A stretch of 48,608 bases of DNA from a virus, in IMG/VR virus record IMGVR_UViG_3300044638_005143, positions 1 through 48,608 of that record, one strand, 5' to 3'. The translations under genes were made by a program, and so were the position numbers. Shown one piece after another: positions 39,446-47,260 of this stretch. A model generated the notes under the pieces. The model saw only the letters and a program-made list of their open reading frames with translations. It had not been told where the DNA came from and searched no databases. The first letter of the stretch is position 1. Each line of letters opens with the position of its first letter.

Positions 39446-40297
39446 TTCCAAATTAAATGGAACCTCCATGTCTGCGCTGTAGTCACAGGCTTTACATTCG
39501 AATTGTTGAGTTAAATCAACATTTGGGGTTATAGCTTTATAGGCTTCTTTAAGAAATCTTGAATCTCTTACTGGCATGACATCAACAAACTGAGATATGA
39601 GCTTTTTATCTTTTTCGCCTTCTGCGCTATCAATCAACAATTTTAGTTGCTGTGTATTACTACTGTCGACAGTGCTGCTTTTATTTGCTTCTGTTATTTG
39701 GACAATAGCTTTTTCATCATTACCATCCATCAAACGAATGTGGACATTTACTCCTGTTTGTGGAAGAGTTATCGCAAATAATTTACCTTCAATATGTTTA
39801 ACTTTATCACAAAGATGTTCTGGCACACTTCCATCAGCTAATTTCTTATTCTCATCTAATAAGAATGCGTGCTTTGAAACTGTATTACAAGCAGGGCAAG
39901 CAACACTTGTAACATATTTACTTCCAAAACCTGATATTCTTGAATCAATAAGGAGAGCATTTCTGTCTCCAACCAATAAATCATTTACACTTATTGATTT
40001 ATCAACTAATACACTTTCTAACAATCTATCAAGAACTACGCCTTTCTTGATAAGAGCTTTAGAAGTAAGAATATCTTCTTCTTTGGCTGTCATGAACTTT
40101 ATTTCTAAAGTTTCTTTTCCATGTAAAGGACTTCCCGGTTTATAGAATTTTCCTTTTGATGGAAGCTCTACAAAAAGAGTTGGAGCGGCAAAGGCCAAGT
40201 CTAATTTTGACTTTAGCCCGCCGCCTGCAACTACATTTGTAGAGACTGGATCTTCAGCTGCTAATTGCAGTCTTCGCTCATTGTCTCTATCATTCAT
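39428..40297 (-). CDS. T4 gp26-like baseplate / tail-assembly protein
   Basis: 289 residues of the T4 baseplate protein family (PF12322 type). FVELPSKGKFYKPGSPLHGK near residues 42-61 is the family's typical start, then KFMTAKEEDILTSKALIKKG and, in the C-terminal half, VDVMPVRDSRFLKEAYKAIT. Two CxxC pairs (C134/C137 and a second near residue 273) may bind one zinc ion. The gene ends with TTTTTTTGG just before its stop, a likely frameshift site. It precedes the tape measure gene, with which these proteins probably work as chaperone. Confidence 0.85.
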   Translation of the reverse strand: MNDRDNERRLQLAAEDPVSTNVVAGGGLKSKLDLAFAAPTLFVELPSKGKFYKPGSPLHGKETLEIKFMTAKEEDILTSKALIKKGVVLDRLLESVLVDKSISVNDLLVGDRNALLIDSRISGFGSKYVTSVACPACNTVSKHAFLLDENKKLADGSVPEHLCDKVKHIEGKLFAITLPQTGVNVHIRLMDGNDEKAIVQITEANKSSTVDSSNTQQLKLLIDSAEGEKDKKLISQFVDVMPVRDSRFLKEAYKAITPNVDLTQQFECKACDYSADMEVPFNLEFFWSK

Positions 40298-40325
40298 TTA
40301 TCACCTCTATATTTTATAATATATT

Positions 40326-40955
40326 TTATGGAGTTGGCGGAGGGTTACCTACTGGTGGAGCACCGCCAGGACCAAATCCATTAATTGTTGTGCCGGCGCC
40401 TTGTGCTTTAAATTGCGCCCAATCATATCTTACTTGAATAGTAACAGTTAATATATCTTCTGAACCATAATCAAGAGCATCTGGTTTAAATGATTCTAAC
40501 CAAGAATTTTTAAGTTCCCACTCTTCAGCTACGGATGAATCAGCATTTATTACTCTTATGTGTACAGTTCCAAGAGCACTATTACTTGTCGCCTTTGCTT
40601 TGCTTATAGTTTGTACTGTGCCTGATGGTGTTCCAGCATTTGAAATAAGACCACTTAAACCAGAACCAGCAAATACTTTTAATAATTTTTCATTTGTATC
40701 AATAGTTGTATTAGCGCCTTTTTTTTGAATATCAACAAGTTTGATACTAAGAGGATTTGGGTCCCACGTTACGCGACCTGGATGATAATAAGTTTTATCA
40801 AAATATTTATGCTCAGTTGCTCCGACTTTTACACCGGGACGATCACATGTTTGTGCAAGAAATTGAAAGTCGGCTAATTCGGTACCAGTAAAAGTAACCA
40901 CATATTTAAATTTACGTTTTGGCTCTAGTGTAGCATCTGTCCATATTAAACTCAT
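40326..40955 (-). CDS. Tail tube protein (gp19 type)
   Basis: 209 residues; T4 gp19 has 163. The core matches the tube fold: KYVVTFTGTELADFQFLAQT, CDRPGV, KTYYHPGRVTWDPNPLSIKL, and the closing EEWELKNSWLESFKPDALDY followed by a beta strand TVTIQVRYDWA. A Gly/Pro-rich tail (GFGPGGAPPVGNPPPTP) is extra and probably lies at the tube surface or lumen. The gene directly follows the sheath gene. Confidence 0.88.
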   Translation of the reverse strand: MSLIWTDATLEPKRKFKYVVTFTGTELADFQFLAQTCDRPGVKVGATEHKYFDKTYYHPGRVTWDPNPLSIKLVDIQKKGANTTIDTNEKLLKVFAGSGLSGLISNAGTPSGTVQTISKAKATSNSALGTVHIRVINADSSVAEEWELKNSWLESFKPDALDYGSEDILTVTIQVRYDWAQFKAQGAGTTINGFGPGGAPPVGNPPPTP

Positions 40956-40994
40956 TTTATAAATCCTCTTTTATAAGTTATATTAGTATATATA

Positions 40995-43844
40995 TCACTC
41001 GTCAAAACTTGCACCAGTATTTGTTATAATAAAGTCAATTGCGATAAATTCAATTGCACGTGCTGGTTTGATATATACTTTAGCATACATTATATTACGA
41101 TCAATCAAATCTGCTGTAGTTGTTGTATTATCAAGAACAACTTTGTAATCGCTCAAACCAAATCTCGCTTTTGTATCTGCCATTAATGGATTAACATCTG
41201 CGAGGAAACGATCCCAAGTAACTTGTAGATTTGGATCAAACAAGATGCCTCTTGAAATCTTGGCAATTCTGTCTTTGAGGTAGATTGCAAGACGACGAAC
41301 GTTTATACGGTCAAGAGCACTTGCTGTTGCTTGTAGAGTCTTCTGACCGAAGATTACAATACCTTCGCTTGGGAATGAAGCAATTGGATTAACATTTACT
41401 TCATATAGAGCATCACGCTGCTTAAGTGATAATCTTTCACGAACATCAAGAACAGTTAAGCCTGATGAACCATTACTTAGACCACCGCGATTAAATCCAG
41501 CTGGAGCAAACCATACAGCTGTTGCTTCTTGACTACTTGCCATAGTTCCAAGAGCGACAACACTTGGTGGAATCCATAATGGAATACCGCCGCCTGCATC
41601 AATTGAAACCCATGGATAATAAGCACAACCAAAGCTATTATTTAATGCTCTTGATTTAATCATTGCAACAGCAGTATTAACATTGCCAGTTCTTGAGCGT
41701 TCTGCTGTTGCTTCTTCTGTTGATGGTTTATAACCACCTTCAATATCAATTATAGCAAGAACATCGTTTCTTGTTTTAGCAGTGTCTAATAGTTTATTTG
41801 TAACAGTTGTATTTGTTACACCAGGAATTGTTACAAGATTCATTTCAACAACTTCTGGATCTGAAACCATATCAATTGCTTTTTGAGCGCTGTATAGAGC
41901 GTAATTGTCTCTTGGTTCTGATGTTACACCAAGAACACGATTTGCAAATGGTTCTTTTTCTTTGATGTTTAGACCATCAAAACCACCAAATACTGGTATA
42001 ACGAACTTGTCAACGCCTTTATCAAGAACAGATTTATATGATGCACTAACGGCACTTATTGAAGTTCCATTAACACGACTATCTTTCTGCCAGAAGAATT
42101 TTCCTGCAGCGGCTGGGACTTCTCTAAGGTCATCAAGTGTGAATATTGTTGAGTATTCTGTTAATGAGCCGGTTGGAACGAAAGTATCTAAGTTAAATGG
42201 TTTAACTCTAACAAGATCAACATATTCTTCGTTAAATTGAGTGCGGGTTCCAACATTGCTGACAACGCCGAAATATGTATCACGATCGTTTAATACGCCA
42301 GCTTCAGAACTTGAAACTCTCATCTTTAATTCTGGGAACAGTATTGATGCAGTTATTGCAGCTATACCAGTAACATCAACTGAACCAGCTGTGCCTGCTG
42401 GGGCAAGTGGAATTTGTGATACTGCTTTAAGTAAATCTGTGCCAGTTGTGGCTGAACCACTTAGCAATGTTACTGTTTTATATTTAACTGGACCAAGGAA
42501 GCCGAATGGTAGTGATTCTGGATCAACACCGCCTTCTTCAACGAGTGAATTCATTTCAACACGAACAAGTTTTGAAACATTATCATAATTTCCAAATACC
42601 TTGTGTCTCTTTTCTCCAGTTAATGTATCATCTGTCCATTCAAGATATTTATCACCAATTCTCTTGGCAACATAATTTTCTGAATTTGGATTTAAATTAC
42701 AATTTGTAAAGACTTCTAATACTGCTGGTTGAGCATCATTATCGTCTGTTTTGCGGATTTCTACGGTGAATGAACCATATTTTTCAAATGGAGTTGGCGA
42801 ATATTTAATATCTCTTATCGCAACCTTTAATGAACGCTGTGTCCAATCACCGGAACCTTCACCACCAAGAGCCACAAATCTAAACAATTTAGACATGTTC
42901 TGTGGATTAAATGAACCAGTTACGTTACTAAGATCTTGTGAGAATATCCAACCAGTTTTAGCAGCTTGTGCTTCTAATTGGAAATCTGAAAGATCTGCAG
43001 TTGTGCTCTTTAAGCCTGCGATAAATGCATAAGCACCACCCTGAAGACTGCCGGTAATATTATCATTCAAGAAATCAGTAAATGTTTCGCCAAGCCAGTA
43101 TCTTTCACGATTATCAACTGAAGTAATACTTGTATTAACTAAGGTTGGATTTGTGTTGAATACTTTGCGGATATATTTATCTGATGTTTTATCAAAATTA
43201 AATGATGTATCTAATAATGGAGCAGTGTCATTTACATTATTGGTTCCAAGAACTTTCATTCTAAATTCAAAATTGTTGCCAATTGATTTAACGAAAGTTG
43301 CTGAACCTGTTGTCATTGAACCACTTGGGTTTTGTCCAACAAGAGCCAAGCCAGCACCGCCATTAACATAAAATATGGCTGCTAATGTGCCAGTAACTTG
43401 TGGATTTGAGCTTGATGGAACAACGAATAGACCATAAGCACCACCACCTGTGGCACCAACTGAACTTGAAATGGTGAAATCTGTTTTCCAGCCAGCATAA
43501 CCTTGAGTATTTGCTTCTGGGTGTTCTGAACCCATAAGGCGAACGAATGTTAGTGGACTTGAATTAGCTAAATAAGCTTTTGCAGCCCATGTTGCATATG
43601 CAGGAGCTGTTAAGTTTCCTTCACGCCAAATATCACCATCTGTTGAACCACGAACAGGTTCACCGAATATTTGCACGAATTCTTCATAAGAACGAACTTT
43701 TACAGGGACCATGCCTGGACCGCGACGGGCACGACCAATTATAACTGGACCAACTGCGTCATTTAAATTATTGATCTGTGAGCGATCAATTTCTTTTATT
43801 TGAATTCCTGGGGAAACGAAACGATACTTATTTGCACCACTCAT
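40995..43844 (-). CDS. Tail sheath protein (gp18 type)
   Basis: 949 residues, about 290 longer than T4 gp18 (659). The start has FVSPGIQIKEIDRSQINNLN and GPVIIGRARRGPG, and the C-terminal half contains the conserved sheath domain with SSGLTVLDVRERLSLKQRDA, LYEVNVNPIASFPSEGIVIF and RINVRRLAIYLKDRIAKIS. The extra length lies in the N-terminal and central region (about residues 110-480), probably surface domains. A CTATTTA element and GTATAGGAG ribosome site lie upstream. Confidence 0.92.
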   Translation of the reverse strand: MSGANKYRFVSPGIQIKEIDRSQINNLNDAVGPVIIGRARRGPGMVPVKVRSYEEFVQIFGEPVRGSTDGDIWREGNLTAPAYATWAAKAYLANSSPLTFVRLMGSEHPEANTQGYAGWKTDFTISSSVGATGGGAYGLFVVPSSSNPQVTGTLAAIFYVNGGAGLALVGQNPSGSMTTGSATFVKSIGNNFEFRMKVLGTNNVNDTAPLLDTSFNFDKTSDKYIRKVFNTNPTLVNTSITSVDNRERYWLGETFTDFLNDNITGSLQGGAYAFIAGLKSTTADLSDFQLEAQAAKTGWIFSQDLSNVTGSFNPQNMSKLFRFVALGGEGSGDWTQRSLKVAIRDIKYSPTPFEKYGSFTVEIRKTDDNDAQPAVLEVFTNCNLNPNSENYVAKRIGDKYLEWTDDTLTGEKRHKVFGNYDNVSKLVRVEMNSLVEEGGVDPESLPFGFLGPVKYKTVTLLSGSATTGTDLLKAVSQIPLAPAGTAGSVDVTGIAAITASILFPELKMRVSSSEAGVLNDRDTYFGVVSNVGTRTQFNEEYVDLVRVKPFNLDTFVPTGSLTEYSTIFTLDDLREVPAAAGKFFWQKDSRVNGTSISAVSASYKSVLDKGVDKFVIPVFGGFDGLNIKEKEPFANRVLGVTSEPRDNYALYSAQKAIDMVSDPEVVEMNLVTIPGVTNTTVTNKLLDTAKTRNDVLAIIDIEGGYKPSTEEATAERSRTGNVNTAVAMIKSRALNNSFGCAYYPWVSIDAGGGIPLWIPPSVVALGTMASSQEATAVWFAPAGFNRGGLSNGSSGLTVLDVRERLSLKQRDALYEVNVNPIASFPSEGIVIFGQKTLQATASALDRINVRRLAIYLKDRIAKISRGILFDPNLQVTWDRFLADVNPLMADTKARFGLSDYKVVLDNTTTTADLIDRNIMYAKVYIKPARAIEFIAIDFIITNTGASFDE

Positions 43845-43879
43845 TATAAAATACTCCTATACAGCATGTATTTCTTAGG

Positions 43880-43887
43880 TAAATAGT
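43880..43887 (-). promoter_or_regulatory. CTATTTA element before sheath gene
   Basis: ACTATTTA on the minus strand, 36 nt before the sheath ATG, with TATAGGAG between. The 43845-43922 gap otherwise holds no gene. Confidence 0.5.
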
Positions 43888-43922
43888 AAGATTTATTTTC
43901 AAAAGAAACAAACCCCTATATT

Positions 43923-44777
43923 TTAATAATACTTCTTTTTGTCTGCATCCGTTGATTCGCCAAACATTTCTCTTTCTTTTGGTATTTTTACTTCAACAAT
44001 AGTTTCAGAGGTTACTATCTTTGGCTTATCTGAATTTGGTCCCGCTCCCAACAAATAACCAAGAACATTAATTGAAAAATCACTTGTAAATAAACGATTT
44101 TCTTGTTCAAGTTTTGTTATATTTCCACCATTTTTAAACGAAGAGTCTTTTTCAAAAAAAGCTTCATATCTATGCTCTTCTTTGCTTATCATAAAATGAT
44201 TTATACCAGCTGTATAGGTCATGAATGGTTGAATTATTTCATTTACTTGCTGCTGGTATTCAGTATTTACAGTTATCGTATATTTTACATCAATATAAGT
44301 TGGTAGTGGAATTTTTGTGACTTCATATACAACTTTATCGTTTTTTTGTTTTACATTATATTGAACTGTATTTTTATAGTTATTATTTTTAGCATAATTA
44401 TTTGACTTTTCTTGAGAGACTAATTTAGTGACAGTTACAACTCCACCGCGAAAATCATCCGGTGGCACATTAGCATAAAAAGTGCCTTTTTTTGTTAAGC
44501 TTTTTGTTATTGTTTCTCTTTGAAGAGTTATAACGGGTAATATAAAATTACCATTAATGTCTCTTAAATTTCTATCAAATTTAATTTGATGCGCTCTTTC
44601 TCCATTTACCCAAATAACTGGGACCTTTTTCCAGCCACGATTTGTATTAGAATGAATATTCATTGTTTTATCAAGCCATTCATAGATGGCAAGATCTATT
44701 GTTTCTATTGTTGACGGTTCTATTGAAACTTGTGATTGTTCTAAACCTCTTCTTTCATATTCGGTTTTATCTGTCAT
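43923..44777 (-). CDS. Tail terminator / sheath stabiliser (gp15-like)
   Basis: 284 residues (T4 gp15: 272). KKVPVIWVNGERAHQIKFDR and NFILPVITLQRETITKS are segments expected of gp15-type proteins. A long beta region VDVKYTITVNTEYQQQVNEI is followed by LFTSDFSINVLGYLLGAG, the usual closing strand. Position between neck and sheath genes agrees with gp15's place at the neck-tail junction. The match is by pattern and position rather than strong identity. Confidence 0.65.
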   Translation of the reverse strand: MTDKTEYERRGLEQSQVSIEPSTIETIDLAIYEWLDKTMNIHSNTNRGWKKVPVIWVNGERAHQIKFDRNLRDINGNFILPVITLQRETITKSLTKKGTFYANVPPDDFRGGVVTVTKLVSQEKSNNYAKNNNYKNTVQYNVKQKNDKVVYEVTKIPLPTYIDVKYTITVNTEYQQQVNEIIQPFMTYTAGINHFMISKEEHRYEAFFEKDSSFKNGGNITKLEQENRLFTSDFSINVLGYLLGAGPNSDKPKIVTSETIVEVKIPKEREMFGESTDADKKKYY

Positions 44778-44786
44778 GTTATATTC

Positions 44787-45023
44787 CTATTCTATTACTT
44801 GGTTATGATAATCTGTGCTTTGCCAAAGACCGCCTTCATTCATATAAAAAGTCCCAGGGTGATCAAAAGGTTCATATATTTCATCGTCATCTATGTCTTT
44901 TAAATATACAATATATCCTTTATAATTGTTTGGATTATTTATCATATCTAAAAACAAGCCTCTTTGTGTGCTCGTTCTCTTGCCGGAAATATGCCTAAAT
45001 CTTTCGTATATTAATGAAGTCAT
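44787..45023 (-). CDS. Small paralogue of the neck-protein C-terminal domain
   Basis: 78 residues. From residue 12 on, SGKRTSTQRGLFLDMINNPN and YIVYLKDIDDDEIYEPFD match the last 65 residues of the gene immediately upstream (SGKRTSSQRSKFLDYVNNPQ, CIIYLTEIDEDEIYGEFD). This is a tandem partial duplication of a domain to a separate gene. It lies 6 nt after the neck gene stop and 9 nt before the gp15-like start. Function unknown, possibly a virion or assembly accessory. Confidence 0.75.
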   Translation of the reverse strand: MTSLIYERFRHISGKRTSTQRGLFLDMINNPNNYKGYIVYLKDIDDDEIYEPFDHPGTFYMNEGGLWQSTDYHNQVIE

Positions 45024-45029
45024 AAAGTT

Positions 45030-45836
45030 TCACAAAGCAAAGAATTGACTAACATACCATGTGCCTTCTTCGTTAAAATAAAATTTATCTGGCTGATCAA
45101 ATTCTCCATAAATTTCATCTTCATCTATTTCGGTTAAATAAATAATACAACCTTCATAATTTTGTGGATTATTGACATAATCTAAAAATTTACTTCTTTG
45201 AGAGCTTGTTCTTTTCCCTGAAATTAGTTGAATTTTACCCTCACATGCTCCTTCAACTGGTGTATTGTTTATTATGTCAAATAAATTTTCTTGTGTTTGA
45301 CGATATTTTTCTCTTATTTGTAATGCTGCAATTGGTTCATTAAAAAAACCTTGCCTTACACGATTACATGATGCTTGAATTTCAAACTTATGATCTATTT
45401 GTCCAAATAAAGCTCTGGGTTCTGATAATTTTACAATTTCATAAAAATTTAAACCATAAAAAATAACGTCACCTTCTCTTACAAACAAATCTTGATCTTC
45501 TGTTAATCTACGACGATGAAAATTAATGGTTATTTTAGAGCTTTTATCTAAACCATATAATTCAGTAGAAGTTTGATCTTCGTCAATTTTAATTAAAGCT
45601 TTTATTATTATTGGTCTTAAAAATTCTTTATTTATTGCCTCTCCATAAACAGGGTGAAAATTACTATTTTTAATATTTAATGGAAAATAAATAATAGTTT
45701 GACCAATAACTCGTTCAATTAATTCATCATTAACTTGTTTAGTTAAGTCTCGTTCTTTCTTCCCCAAAAACATTGGAGGAGGTGGCTGTTCTGGTTGAGA
45801 CCATTTATTTTGATCTATTTTCTTTTTTTTAGCCAT
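45030..45836 (-). CDS. Neck protein (gp14-like) with extra C-terminal domain
   Basis: 268 residues. FLGKKERDLTKQVNDELIER, FHRRRLTEDQDLFVREGDVI, FYGLNFYEIVKLSEPRALFG and FEIQASCNRVRQGFF follow the gp14 neck pattern, completing the head before tail joining. From about residue 205 there is a further domain (SGKRTSSQRSKFLDY onward), which is repeated as the next gene. The start is lysine-rich (MAKKKKIDQNKW). It lies between the gp13-like and gp15-like genes, as in T4. Confidence 0.75.
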   Translation of the reverse strand: MAKKKKIDQNKWSQPEQPPPPMFLGKKERDLTKQVNDELIERVIGQTIIYFPLNIKNSNFHPVYGEAINKEFLRPIIIKALIKIDEDQTSTELYGLDKSSKITINFHRRRLTEDQDLFVREGDVIFYGLNFYEIVKLSEPRALFGQIDHKFEIQASCNRVRQGFFNEPIAALQIREKYRQTQENLFDIINNTPVEGACEGKIQLISGKRTSSQRSKFLDYVNNPQNYEGCIIYLTEIDEDEIYGEFDQPDKFYFNEEGTWYVSQFFAL

Positions 45837-45840
45837 TTAA

Positions 45841-47157
45841 TCAACCCACAAATATAACATTTGGAACTGCAGAAAGTAATTTATTAGTATTATCGGACAT
45901 TGCTGTTCGTTTTTCTGCAAGAGTGTTGTAATCTGTTTCTTCAAGTATCTTAACAAGCTCTTCTTTGAGAGAATCTTTTTCTTCTTTACTTTGACTTCTT
46001 AAATCTGCACCATTTAATGTAACACTTTCACCTGGAATTGGTATTGTTTGAAATTTACTGCGCACTTCTGCCAACATGCCTTTTGCAACGGCGAGAGCAT
46101 AACGACGAATCCAGTGTTTACCAATAGCATTAATGTTTTCAAATGGAATATTTGAAAATGGAAGAGTATTGATGTTATTAACACCACCAATTCTTGGATC
46201 TTTTCCACTTGATGCCACATATGAAGAACCTGAAAGATTTCCTATTCCAAGATTTGCTCCACTTCCCGCACCTACACTGAATTCAAACCAAAAGACATTA
46301 ATATCAGTTGTATCCGGTATTGGATAAAGACATATTTTATTATTCTTGATTTCATATGAATAATGTGATATACGCGTATAGATGTTATCTTCATAAGCCA
46401 TCGCTTGAAGTTTATTATGCCATGCTGGAATAACTTCAAAAGTGCTATCGTCAGCATACTGACCATAAGTTGAAAGGTTTCCTACAGCGTTTAAACCACC
46501 GTAGTAACCATAAAACCTCCACATTGCACGTGCAGATTTATAGAATACTTTGCGAACAGTTATTCTTGAGCCTGGAACAATTTTACCATACAAATTAGAT
46601 GTTGGATCTGAAGCTGAAGCTGAAACTATTTCTTGTAAATCATAGTCTTGTTTCTCTGCTACGGTATTAAAAGAAGCCTTATATATATCTATTTTTCCAC
46701 CAATACCTGCTTCGTGTGAAAATGCATCAGCAACATCACGAACAGCAGTTATATCATACATTGGATATGCAAGACTTAAGGAGCCAGAAGCATTAACAAG
46801 ATTAAAAAGAGCACTCCCACTCTTTATTTCGCCATCACTATTAAATGTGCCAGTTGGAGAACCAAGCAACATTCCAACAGAACTTTTTGCTTGATGAAGA
46901 TTGACAAAATATGAATAAGTCAATACAGCATCTTCATATGCCGCATATATCTGTCCTTCAGTTACTTCTATATCAAGAACATCGCCACCTATCATTTTAT
47001 AGGTATATGCAACCTGATCTACTGCTCCGCTGATAAAATCATTGTTGTTGGCATATACACCAATAGGCAAATTTGCTGGAACATTTGAAAAAGTCCCAGT
47101 TGGTGGCAATATTATTGCACTGGTTTGACTCTTGGGTGTTAAGACGGGAACAGCCAT
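45841..47157 (-). CDS. Neck protein (gp13-like)
   Basis: 438 residues (T4 gp13: 309). The first part has VAYTYKMIGGDVLDIEVTEG and YAAYEDAVLTYSYFVNLHQA. The most characteristic part is near the end: IGKHWIRRYALAVAKGMLAE and IPGESVTLNGADLRSQSKEE, which resemble the gp13-type C-terminus that I recall in large T4-like phages. Gene order (capsid, this, gp14-like, gp15-like, sheath) supports the assignment. A CTATTTA element and TATAGGAG ribosome site precede ATG 47157. Confidence 0.7.
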   Translation of the reverse strand: MAVPVLTPKSQTSAIILPPTGTFSNVPANLPIGVYANNNDFISGAVDQVAYTYKMIGGDVLDIEVTEGQIYAAYEDAVLTYSYFVNLHQAKSSVGMLLGSPTGTFNSDGEIKSGSALFNLVNASGSLSLAYPMYDITAVRDVADAFSHEAGIGGKIDIYKASFNTVAEKQDYDLQEIVSASASDPTSNLYGKIVPGSRITVRKVFYKSARAMWRFYGYYGGLNAVGNLSTYGQYADDSTFEVIPAWHNKLQAMAYEDNIYTRISHYSYEIKNNKICLYPIPDTTDINVFWFEFSVGAGSGANLGIGNLSGSSYVASSGKDPRIGGVNNINTLPFSNIPFENINAIGKHWIRRYALAVAKGMLAEVRSKFQTIPIPGESVTLNGADLRSQSKEEKDSLKEELVKILEETDYNTLAEKRTAMSDNTNKLLSAVPNVIFVG

Positions 47158-47183
47158 TTATATAAGTCTCCTATACACTATTA

Positions 47184-47191
47184 TAAATAGT
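47184..47191 (-). promoter_or_regulatory. CTATTTA element before neck gene
   Basis: ACTATTTA followed by TAATAG on the minus strand, 27 nt before the neck-gene start. It directly follows the capsid-gene terminator, so the neck/tail operon has its own start. Confidence 0.5.
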
Positions 47192-47212
47192 TATGTATAT
47201 ATTAAAAAAAGA

Positions 47213-47238
47213 AAACCCACCATATTTCAGGTGGGTTT
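47213..47238 (-). terminator. Rho-independent terminator of the capsid gene
   Basis: AAACCCACC and GGTGGGTTT form a perfect 9-bp stem with an 8-nt loop on the minus strand, followed by UCUUUUUUU. It lies 23 nt after the capsid-gene stop. Confidence 0.9.
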
Positions 47239-47260
47239 CTTATTCAATCACTCGTTACTA

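Noticed and set aside
39597-40145. 182-codon plus-strand frame
   Set aside because: Antisense shadow of the gp26-type gene, which has a clear family match.
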